A DNA stretch of 57,063 bases from NCBI GenBank assembly GCA_003216435.1, contig QCIW01000006.1, positions 1 to 57,063 of the forward strand, given 5' to 3'. The notes under the pieces are model-generated. The model was not told where the DNA came from, ran no database searches, and saw nothing but the letters and a program-made list of their open reading frames with translations. Every line of letters starts with the position of its first letter. Position 1 is the stretch's first letter. This DNA is from Prochlorococcus sp. AG-402-N21 (GTDB lineage: Bacteria; Cyanobacteriota; Cyanobacteriia; PCC-6307; Cyanobiaceae). This document shows positions 28,325 to 34,870 of this stretch, piece after piece. The translations under genes were made by a program, and so were the position numbers.

Positions 28325-28687
28325 CTTTTAGTGTTTTAGACGACTTTAATAGAGGTTTGGATTAATTTGGTTTTCATGAATTAATGGTCTGTCTGAGTTT
28401 GATTAAGAGCAGTTTTTTGAATTAGTCCATCTTTTTAAAAAAGTGTATATATAAAAGTCGATCTATTAAATTCAGGCTTCGAGTAGCCAGTCCAAGAAAA
28501 GCCCACCTAACTTTTTTAGAGCTAGTTCGGACTTTCCGCTAAATATCTTGGCTCGATAAGAAGAATAATCACTTTTTTTGATTTACTTTTTGTGAGTATG
28601 GTTAAAAAATTAATTACTAGTTGATTGCAAGCGGTAGCTTTTAGGAATTTCTCTAGGGGTAATGATGCTTGAATAAGCTTATATTTT
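28325..28687. other. Gene-poor AT-rich gap after tRNA-Ser
   Basis: About 360 bases with no canonical ORF that I would call. It contains a TATATAT-type sequence near 28446-28452 and a 36-codon minus-strand frame (28472-28582) listed separately. I see no copy of the tRNA 3' end that would mark an integrated element. Confidence 0.4.
28472..28582 (-). CDS. Possible 36-residue protein without a canonical start codon
   Basis: The minus-strand frame between a TAA and the TGA at 28472 encodes KSDYSSYRAKIFSGKSELAL followed by KKLGGLFLDWLLEA, an amphipathic, well-balanced sequence. The only start-type codon inside is a late TTG; the first codon after the upstream stop is ATC. It may be a tiny gene with a rare start, the remnant of a longer gene, or chance. 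Confidence 0.25.
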   Translation of the reverse strand: MKKSDYSSYRAKIFSGKSELALKKLGGLFLDWLLEA

Positions 28688-29017
28688 TTGGATAAATCAG
28701 TGAAAGAGAAGAAGGCAGCTGAAGCTAAGAAGGCGGCTGAAGCTAAGAAGGCAGCTGAAGCTAAGAAGGCAGCTGAAGCTAAGAAGGCAGCTGAAGCTAA
28801 GAAGGCCTCTTCCGCTTCTAGGGCTAAGAAGCTTTCAACAACCAAGCCACCGATAAAAAAACAAGAGAAAACAGTTTCAGAACAGAAAAGAGAAAAGAGA
28901 AATGAACTTCTGACTATTTCTGTTTATATAAATTCTGCGAAGATTGCAGGGATTGTGGCTGTGGGTATTTTTGCCTCTGCAGTCTTAGTTGCCGCAATTA
29001 CTTTCATCGCAATGTGA
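28688..29017 (+). CDS. Lys/Ala repeat protein with a C-terminal membrane helix
   Basis: Protein of 109 residues from a TTG (or 105 from the GTG at 28700). Residues about 9-39 are five copies of the hexapeptide KAAEAK encoded by near-identical 18-bp repeats, predicted to form a charged helix. A basic linker follows, then LLTISVYINSAKIAGIVAV and a hydrophobic helix to the C-terminus. The final module matches the 44-residue protein at 29809 in pattern (ISVY, L/I, N, then a hydrophobic helix). Function unknown; TolA/histone-like repeats are similar only in composition. Confidence 0.6.
   Translation: MDKSVKEKKAAEAKKAAEAKKAAEAKKAAEAKKAAEAKKASSASRAKKLSTTKPPIKKQEKTVSEQKREKRNELLTISVYINSAKIAGIVAVGIFASAVLVAAITFIAM
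28712..28801 (+). repeat. Five tandem 18-bp repeats
   Basis: The unit AAGGCAGCTGAAGCTAAG occurs five times head to tail (28712, 28730, 28748, 28766, 28784); only the second copy differs, by A to G (GCGGCT). The unit is in frame and adds six residues per copy. Near-identity at the DNA level implies recent expansion or homogenisation. Confidence 0.95.
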
Positions 29018-29087
29018 CTTAGTTTTAGTGTTAAGAGAAAATCTTTAGTTAATTAAACTTTTTTCATCTTTAATAGAGTCGCATTAA

Positions 29088-29666
29088 GTGCTTGAATGTT
29101 TAACCAATTTCGAGGATGAACTTGTGGTGAGAGAGAGGGTTAAAGAGGTTGTTGATTTTGCTACTAGTACATCTCCGTACAAGAATGCAAATAAAGGATG
29201 GATTACCGAGGATGTTTATCTTCAGTGGGGCTCTTCTACAGAAACACAATCTTCTCCCACAAATGAATTTTTAGATGTATTGGTTTTTTGGGAGCCAATT
29301 AAAAAGTTAGTTTCTATTCTTTTTATAGTTATCTCTTTGGCAGCTCTGTTGGTTGTTTCAGCTGTCTCATATAACCATGGAAGGTTTCCACTATTAATCA
29401 AAATCCCCGTAATTCAATCACAGCCCAATTTGGTTGAAGAAAATAATCAATTCTTGAAAATTGATCTACAAGATCCAGAAGGAGTTGATGCTGTAAATAC
29501 AGATAATGTGCCTTTGACTGTTTTAGAGGCTAAAAAACAGTTGGTAACCTCTGAGATGGATCAGACTGTTTCTAGGGATTCAATAGAAGAGCCTTTAGGT
29601 TCTATAGAGACTATTCCACAAAAAACAGCCAAAAAAGACTTAGGAACTGCAGGGAATCTCTTCTAG
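29088..29666 (+). CDS. Hypothetical single-span membrane protein
   Basis: Protein of 192 residues with a GTG start. The N-terminal 80 residues are soluble (ERVKEVVDFATSTSPYKNA, GWITEDVYLQWG), one hydrophobic segment lies at about 77-97 (LFIVISLAALLVVSAVSY), and the remainder is acidic with Thr/Ser-rich ends. I do not recognise a family. It sits between two small membrane proteins that share a C-terminal module, on the same strand, so the three may form a small envelope-associated cluster. Confidence 0.55.
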   Translation: MLECLTNFEDELVVRERVKEVVDFATSTSPYKNANKGWITEDVYLQWGSSTETQSSPTNEFLDVLVFWEPIKKLVSILFIVISLAALLVVSAVSYNHGRFPLLIKIPVIQSQPNLVEENNQFLKIDLQDPEGVDAVNTDNVPLTVLEAKKQLVTSEMDQTVSRDSIEEPLGSIETIPQKTAKKDLGTAGNLF

Positions 29667-29808
29667 GAGATCTCATATAAATGAATTGTTATTCTTCAAG
29701 TTCTGCTTGAGAAGGGATTATTTGTAGGAATTTTTGTGCGATTGTTTTTCATCGTCTTTTATGGCGACTTCCGATGCTTGAATATGGAGGCTTTTACAGG
29801 AATTTAAA

Positions 29809-29943
29809 GTGGCAGAAAAAAAAGGAAATGAGTTGGCAAGCATATCAGTTTATCTAAACACGCCAATAGCAGCAGTTTTGTTGGGACTAGGTTTTTTAGC
29901 CGGCTCGGTTTTGTTTGCCGGAGTATTGCTTGTTGTCCGTTGA
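29809..29943 (+). CDS. 44-residue membrane protein, related to the end of the repeat protein
   Basis: A GTG at 29809 preceded by AGGAA opens 44 codons ending at TGA 29941-29943: MAEKKGNELASISVYLN then a hydrophobic helix ending LLVVR. The ELASISVYLNTP motif parallels ELLTISVYINSA in the protein at 28688, with a similar following helix, so the two are probably paralogous. It is too short for standard ORF cut-offs. The conserved motif and the clear start support it. Confidence 0.55.
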   Translation: MAEKKGNELASISVYLNTPIAAVLLGLGFLAGSVLFAGVLLVVR

Positions 29944-29984
29944 TCAAATGAGGGAAACAAGTGATTTCTATCTATATGACATTT

Positions 29985-30090
29985 TCGTTGACACGTTGGT
30001 AGTTCCGTGTCTAGAAAAGAAAAGTCAGAACACTCCTCACCAAAAGTTCTGATCAAAAAAGGGCACCTAGTGAGCAGGGTGCCCTTTTTT
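29985..30090 (+). ncRNA. Candidate structured small RNA with ACTCCTCAC loop
   Basis: Three consecutive hairpins: GACACG/CGTGTC (29990-29995 with 30006-30011), TCAGAAC/GTTCTGA (30025-30031 with 30046-30052) with ACTCCTCAC exposed in its loop (30032-30040), and a terminator. ACTCCTCAC equals the first nine bases of the ultraconserved ACUCCUCACAC of the cyanobacterial Yfr1 RNA. A -10-like TATCTATAT lies at about 29970. It could also be the 3' UTR of the 44-residue gene. Ends are estimates. Confidence 0.4.
30055..30090 (+). terminator. Strong rho-independent terminator
   Basis: GGGCACC (30061-30067) pairs with GGTGCCC (30078-30084) around a 10-base loop, followed by six T; an A-run precedes the stem, so it may also work on the other strand. 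It ends the candidate small RNA and the small-gene cluster before 30163. Confidence 0.9.
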
Positions 30091-30162
30091 AACGATTATT
30101 AATTTTTTGCGGTTAACTATAAAATATAGAAAATTTTTAATTCATTTAAAGAGAATGGTCAA

Positions 30163-30678
30163 ATGAATAGAGAACTAATCGCAAAGAGCTCTCCATTATA
30201 TGAATATTGGCAGACCAATCAAGACTCTAAGAATGAGACTCAGCGCCTTTCTATTATTAACAAAAATAGTCCTGCATCAGTCTTATTTGAAAATGAGCCT
30301 TATAAATGGGAAAATTTATATCAGAGTATAATTAGAGAGCTTTATAGAGGGGATAAGGAATCAGTTTTTGCAATGAAAGTATTATTAGAAACTATTACTC
30401 AAGAGGAAAAAATAAAACTTGTAAATAAAATAAAAAACTATAATTTATTGTCTAGAGAGATCATTTCTTTGATAAGTGAAAACTCCTTGGAAAGTATTCC
30501 TAGAAAATTCAAAATATTTAGATTTTTGAGGATTTTAGTGGCTATTTATACTAATCCATATGGAATAGAATTAAAGTCGAAGAAGAAGCATTTGTATGAG
30601 AAAACAGGAAGCTTAATGCATACTTTGAGAAGTTATATCTTGATAGTTTTTAATAAAATTAAAGCATTAAATAATTAA
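30163..30678 (+). CDS. Hypothetical protein, no family recognised
   Basis: Protein of 171 residues, Lys/Ile/Asn/Glu-rich and largely helical; no signal peptide. The C-terminal half is basic (SRKFKIFRFLRIL-like segment near 120, LKSKKKHLYEK) and may contact nucleic acid or membrane, but no motif is diagnostic. It follows a terminator and so has its own promoter, and it ends one base before the convergent serine hydrolase gene. Likely lineage-specific. Confidence 0.5.
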   Translation: MNRELIAKSSPLYEYWQTNQDSKNETQRLSIINKNSPASVLFENEPYKWENLYQSIIRELYRGDKESVFAMKVLLETITQEEKIKLVNKIKNYNLLSREIISLISENSLESIPRKFKIFRFLRILVAIYTNPYGIELKSKKKHLYEKTGSLMHTLRSYILIVFNKIKALNN

Positions 30679-30679
30679 G

Positions 30680-31594
30680 TTAGATATTATTTGAAGTGAT
30701 TTTTTGACCATAATTTTTTAATTCCTTTGCAATAGAAGGGAGGAAAATATTATCTTTCGAAAGTTCTTTGCCTTTTGAGAAAATTACTACGAGCATTGGA
30801 TATTTGTCTGCTTCTTTCCACCAAGCTGCATCATGCCTGGCTTGGCTCATCCATCCTGCTTTGCTCCATATCTCACTCGATTGAGATAAACCTTCTCCTA
30901 GAAATCCATCAATTTGATTCTCTGGGTTAGCTTGTCTTTCTAATGGAATTAATGATCGATATAGATATTTCTTTAATCTTTTTGAGGAATTAGACGTCAG
31001 AAATTGATTGCTCATTAATGATTCAAAAAATCTTGCTATAGAACTTGTATTGAGGGCATTTCGGTTGTTATTTTTTTCTCCATAAAAGTCTTTATCTCTG
31101 CCATAGGGACCTTCCGTCCAAGTCTTTTGACAGCAATTAATTTTTTTAGTTTCCTCCCATCCTAAGTTTTCTATCCATTGGTTTATTAATTTTCTTTGTA
31201 ATTGCCACGATTGCCAGCATTCACCTCTAAGAGATGGACCACTTGTTGTGCCTGTTAATACGTCAATAATGTAACTAGTTGCATCATTACTAGAGTGTCT
31301 AAGCATGTCAGAAAGGGCCCTAAAAAGTTCCTCAGATTCAACAATTAATTTGTTTCTTATCCATATTTCAGTGGCTATTGCATATATAAGTTTTACTACG
31401 CTTGCAGGATAGAACAGTTTGTTTGCGTTCCAGCTAGCTCCAAAGCCACTTCCTGGAGTCGGACTTAGACTGTCATAACGAATCCAGCTTATTGCAATGT
31501 TTTTATTGAAGTCTGGACGATCTTCTTTCTCTAATTTTTTTATTACAGATTTCAGGTGGATCAACATATTTGGATCTGATTGGTAAAAAGCCAT
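30680..31594 (-). CDS. Beta-lactamase-like serine hydrolase
   Basis: Protein of 304 residues. The SxxK nucleophile motif SVVK is at 65-68 (in YPASVVKL) and SSN at 101-103 matches the SxN motif of class A beta-lactamase/PBP folds; a KTG/KSG-type box may be WSKAGWM near 245. No signal peptide is apparent, which is unusual for a periplasmic wall enzyme. It is probably a peptidase or esterase acting on wall fragments; resistance is not implied. It is divergent from the NlpC/P60 gene with about 20 bases between starts. Confidence 0.75.
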   Translation of the reverse strand: MAFYQSDPNMLIHLKSVIKKLEKEDRPDFNKNIAISWIRYDSLSPTPGSGFGASWNANKLFYPASVVKLIYAIATEIWIRNKLIVESEELFRALSDMLRHSSNDATSYIIDVLTGTTSGPSLRGECWQSWQLQRKLINQWIENLGWEETKKINCCQKTWTEGPYGRDKDFYGEKNNNRNALNTSSIARFFESLMSNQFLTSNSSKRLKKYLYRSLIPLERQANPENQIDGFLGEGLSQSSEIWSKAGWMSQARHDAAWWKEADKYPMLVVIFSKGKELSKDNIFLPSIAKELKNYGQKITSNNI

Positions 31595-31613
31595 ATTTTT
31601 GTATTAACTAAAG

Positions 31614-32360
31614 ATGAGTTTGGAAGCTTTTTTGAGATTAGAAAAAATAATTGAGGGAAGTTCCTGGCAAGTGGATGGTGTCATAAATGGCTACGAAGCT
31701 TTTGAGGGCAATAGTCTTAGTACGCAGGCGGGCATTGGTAGAAGGTTTAAAGTGATTAATTGCCCAGAGCTGAAGGGTGAATTACAAATTGAATCTTCAA
31801 GAATCATGGTAAGTCTCTTGGAGGATGGTTATAAATGTTGGTTTGAGATTTCAGAACTTCTTCAAAAAGCTAGTTTGAAAAGTGATTGGGTCCCTAATCT
31901 CCTATCCGAAAGTGAGATAGAAGAAAGAATTCCAAGTGTCCTGCAATGGTTACAAGCTAAATCAACTATTCCTAATAAATATCTTTGGGGTGGAACAGTA
32001 GGTCCAGATTATGATTGTTCTGGATTAGTACAAGCAGCTTTTTCAAGTCAAGGAATTTGGTTGCCAAGAGATGCCTATCAGCAAGAACAATTTTGTGAAA
32101 AAGTTAATTTCTTGAAAGAGGACTTTAAATTACTTTTACCAGGAGATTTAATCTTTTTTGGAACAGCTGAAAGTTGTAATCATGTTGCTATTCATATAGA
32201 TAAAGGTAACTATTGGCATAGTTCGGGAATATTGCATGGAAGTAATGGAATAGGAATGAATTCTTTAGGTGGAACTGATTCTATTTCAGCCTACTATCAG
32301 GCTATATTTCGATCTATTGGAAGAGTTTCTCGTTGCCATGACGGGACAACACTCCCTTGA
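31614..32360 (+). CDS. NlpC/P60-family peptidoglycan endopeptidase
   Basis: Protein of 248 residues. An N-terminal SH3-like region is followed by the C40 peptidase domain: Cys135 in YDCSGLVQAAF, His190 in SCNHVAIHI and a third polar residue near His202. It would cleave gamma-D-Glu-diamino acid bonds in wall peptides. No export signal is visible. Divergent pairing with the serine hydrolase suggests joint roles in wall turnover. Confidence 0.88.
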   Translation: MSLEAFLRLEKIIEGSSWQVDGVINGYEAFEGNSLSTQAGIGRRFKVINCPELKGELQIESSRIMVSLLEDGYKCWFEISELLQKASLKSDWVPNLLSESEIEERIPSVLQWLQAKSTIPNKYLWGGTVGPDYDCSGLVQAAFSSQGIWLPRDAYQQEQFCEKVNFLKEDFKLLLPGDLIFFGTAESCNHVAIHIDKGNYWHSSGILHGSNGIGMNSLGGTDSISAYYQAIFRSIGRVSRCHDGTTLP

Positions 32361-32399
32361 TTACTTTTATTAATTACTTCTTCAATTGGGATTAACTTA

Positions 32400-33368
32400 A
32401 TGACTTCTTATAATGTTGATATTTCGATAGTGATACCTATTTTTAATGAAGAAGAGAGTATTCACTTGCTAGTTGACCAATTATTGAAAGTAATGCGGCC
32501 TATAGGAGAAAGTTTTGAGATTGTTCTTATTAATGATGGATCTACAGATAAAACTGAAGATGCCTTATCAAAACTTACTTTGGAAGTTCCGGAACTTGTA
32601 TGTATTTTATTGAGAAAGAATTATGGACAAACCGCTGCTATGGCAGCAGGTTTTGACCTTGCAAAAGGAGAGATAATTGTAACTCTTGATGGCGATTTGC
32701 AAAATGATCCCAGAGATATTCCTTTGTTAATAGCAAAAATCAGAGATGGATTTGACCTTGTAAGTGGATGGCGTTATCGAAGAAAAGATTCAGAACTTAC
32801 CCGCAAACTTCCATCAAAGATTGCTAATAGACTCATCGGTTATGTTACAGGAGTTAGGTTAAATGATTATGGCTGCTCTTTGAAAGCATATAGAAAAGAG
32901 GTTTTATCTGATATTAGGCCATATGGAGAACTTCATAGGTTTTTACCTGTTTTGGCAAATATTGAAGGAGCAAAGATTACTGAGTTAAGAGTTAATCACC
33001 GAGCTCGTAAGTATGGAAAAAGTAAGTATGGAATTGATCGTACTTTCAGAGTGCTTATGGATTTGTTAACAGTTTGGTTTATGAATCGTTTTCTAACTAG
33101 ACCAATGTATGTCTTTGGCTTTGGTGGAATGATTGCTATTTGTGGAAGTTTTCTAACTAGTTTGTATCTTTTAGGCATTAAAATCATGGGAGAGAATATT
33201 GGAAATAGACCATTACTTATGTTCTCACTGTTGCTTGGTATCGCAGGTGTTCAGCTCTTTTGTTTCGGATTATTAGGTGAATTACAGATTCGTACTTATC
33301 ATGAAAGCCAGGGTAGGCCAATTTATCGAATTAGAAATACATTACGAGGAAGACGTTCTTCCTCTTGA
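32400..33368 (+). CDS. Family 2 glycosyltransferase with two C-terminal membrane helices
   Basis: Protein of 322 residues. The GT-A motifs NDGSTD (45-50) and DGDLQNDP (97-104) are intact, then an RYGKSKYG-like turn and two hydrophobic helices at about 236-258 and 271-293. This is the layout of dolichyl/undecaprenyl-phosphate sugar transferases (DPM1/GtrB/ArnC type), which load a sugar on a lipid carrier at the inner membrane. The sugar is unknown. Its 3' end overlaps the convergent HEAT-repeat gene by 46 bases. Confidence 0.88.
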   Translation: MTSYNVDISIVIPIFNEEESIHLLVDQLLKVMRPIGESFEIVLINDGSTDKTEDALSKLTLEVPELVCILLRKNYGQTAAMAAGFDLAKGEIIVTLDGDLQNDPRDIPLLIAKIRDGFDLVSGWRYRRKDSELTRKLPSKIANRLIGYVTGVRLNDYGCSLKAYRKEVLSDIRPYGELHRFLPVLANIEGAKITELRVNHRARKYGKSKYGIDRTFRVLMDLLTVWFMNRFLTRPMYVFGFGGMIAICGSFLTSLYLLGIKIMGENIGNRPLLMFSLLLGIAGVQLFCFGLLGELQIRTYHESQGRPIYRIRNTLRGRRSSS

Positions 33369-33787
33369 TTATCGTTGATTTTTGAGCTTTGTTTATATTT
33401 TTGAATACCTTCTGCAGCTGCGATTACTATTCGTGTATCTGAGTCTTTCAGACCTCTTCTAATTATTGGAAGAACACAAGAGTGACCCCATTGATTAGCT
33501 ATTTCAATTGCATGCAGTCTATCTTCTGGTGATGAGCAGATCAATTTAAATAATTTTTTACGAAGACTTATACGTTCATTTTCATTCTTGGGTCTGCAAA
33601 ATGAGGGGTTTTCCCCAACTTTTTTGGATAATGGCTTTATTTTGTTGTTTATTCTAACTAGGGTTGTGAAAGTCTCTTCCTGAGGTTGAAACAAGTTTTC
33701 TTGAGAGGTTTTCTTAGGTTTTTTGCCAATTCCCCAAAGTAATAAACCAAGGATTAAAGCAATACCGCCTGCAAGAATTTGATTCAT
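33323..33787 (-). CDS. Membrane-anchored HEAT-repeat protein
   Basis: Protein of 154 residues. An N-terminal hydrophobic helix (IALILGLLLWGIG, residues 8-20) is followed by a basic linker and one or two HEAT-type helix pairs (SPEDRLHAIEIANQWG then LPIIRRGLKDSDTRIVIAAAEGIQKY). It may be a small scaffold at the membrane. The last 15 codons lie antisense to the end of the glycosyltransferase gene. Confidence 0.65.
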   Translation of the reverse strand: MNQILAGGIALILGLLLWGIGKKPKKTSQENLFQPQEETFTTLVRINNKIKPLSKKVGENPSFCRPKNENERISLRKKLFKLICSSPEDRLHAIEIANQWGHSCVLPIIRRGLKDSDTRIVIAAAEGIQKYKQSSKINDNQEEERLPRNVFLIR

Positions 33788-33916
33788 GAGTCAAAAATAG
33801 ATGATTTGTGCATTAAAGAAGATTAAAAATCTTATGAAGGATTGAACTTTTATGTCATCAATGAGGATTAGAGATATTGAATCTTTAGACTAGTCAAGAA
33901 CCTATTGATATATCAA

Positions 33917-34036
33917 ATGACTAGTGATTTCGCAGTACAATTTTTGCCGCAAATTTTTGTTCCTCTTATTGGGATCATGGCACCTGCAGTTTTCATAGTA
34001 CTCATAGGTCGCTACATAACAGCATCAGCTGATTAA
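33917..34036 (+). CDS. psaI: Photosystem I subunit VIII (PsaI)
   Basis: A 39-residue protein ([19 protein letters not shown], one hydrophobic helix, ending in RYITASAD). PsaI is a single-span thylakoid protein that neighbours PsaL in the trimer centre. psaL follows 46 bases downstream, the order known in marine picocyanobacteria. Confidence 0.92.
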   Translation: MTSDFAVQFLPQIFVPLIGIMAPAVFIVLIGRYITASAD

Positions 34037-34082
34037 GTTTTGCTTTCCCTCTGCAGTTACTCTAAGCCTTTTATTTACCTCA

Positions 34083-34613
34083 ATGACTGATACTAAAGAA
34101 ACACCAATGATGGAAAAGTGGGCCGTTAAGACAGTCTCTGATCCTTTTGTCGGGAACCTTTCCACCCCTGTTAATTCAGGTTGGTTTACTAAATGGTTTA
34201 TCAATAATCTTCCTTTTTATAGAGAGGGCCTTTCTCCTAATTTTCGTGGTCTTGAAGTAGGTGCTGCTTTTGGATATTTACTTTATGGTCCATTTTTTAT
34301 GACAGGACCTCTTCGAGATTCGGATTTTGCTCTTACTGCTGGGTTGCTTGGTTCTGTGGGGGCAGTTCATATCCTCACAGCGCTTTTTGTTTTATACACC
34401 TCTGCAGGTGGTGCACCAAATGTTCAGCCACCAGATGCAACTGTTGATAATCCACCTAAGGATTTATTAACTAAAGAAGGTTGGTCTGATTTTGCGAGTG
34501 GTTTTTGGTTGGGTGGATGCGGTGGAGCAGTATTTGCATGGTTATTGATGGGAACTTTGCATTTGGATCTACTTCTACCTCTTGTAAGGCAGTACCATTT
34601 ATTTGGAGCATAA
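34083..34613 (+). CDS. psaL: Photosystem I subunit XI (PsaL)
   Basis: Protein of 176 residues with three hydrophobic segments. NPFVG-like [13 protein letters not shown] at the N-terminus, [23 protein letters not shown], and the C-terminal [10 protein letters not shown] are family-typical. PsaL joins PSI monomers into trimers. It ends before a strong hairpin terminator. Confidence 0.95.
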   Translation: MTDTKETPMMEKWAVKTVSDPFVGNLSTPVNSGWFTKWFINNLPFYREGLSPNFRGLEVGAAFGYLLYGPFFMTGPLRDSDFALTAGLLGSVGAVHILTALFVLYTSAGGAPNVQPPDATVDNPPKDLLTKEGWSDFASGFWLGGCGGAVFAWLLMGTLHLDLLLPLVRQYHLFGA

Positions 34614-34637
34614 ACGTTTAATTTCGTTTAAATATCA

Positions 34638-34685
34638 AATTAATAACCCCCTGAATGAAATTTCTCATTCAGGGGGTTATTAATT
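34638..34685 (+). terminator. Long perfect hairpin after psaL
   Basis: A 21-bp perfect inverted repeat (34638-34658 with 34665-34685) around a 6-base loop, with a GC core CCCCCTGAATGA and AT-rich flanks that supply A- and T-runs on either strand. It is expected to terminate psaI-psaL transcripts and may block read-through from both directions. Confidence 0.88.
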
Positions 34686-34798
34686 GAGGATTAGTTTGAA
34701 ATCAATTTTTATAATCTAAGTAAATATTGTTTTTGAGTTTGATGGGAATTTTATGAGTATGTTTATAGTTATTTTTGATTGGCCGATGTATCTCTTTT

Positions 34799-34858
34799 AG
34801 CCTCAATAAAAAACCCCTACAATCTTTTGAAGAATTGCAGGGGTTTTTGTTGAGGCTT
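34799..34858 (-). terminator. Hairpin terminator after psaB
   Basis: An inverted repeat AGCCTCAA ... TTGAGGCT with an inner AAAACCCC/GGGGTTTT stem lies directly after the psaB stop on the minus strand, with a T-rich tract on that strand. One mismatch (A/C) is in the inner stem. It would end the psaA-psaB transcript. Confidence 0.8.
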
Positions 34859-34870
34859 ATTGGAATGAAT

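Noticed and set aside
28488-28560. RNase P RNA-like GGAAAGTCCG on the minus strand
   Set aside because: None of the other conserved RNase P RNA elements is present nearby.
28522-28845. 107-residue minus-strand frame rich in FLASAA repeats
   Set aside because: It is the antisense shadow of the 18-bp repeats in the plus-strand gene.
29952-29959. GGAAACA heptamer just after the 44-residue gene, as a Yfr2 loop
   Set aside because: No stable hairpin surrounds it; the heptamer is expected by chance in AT-rich DNA of this length.
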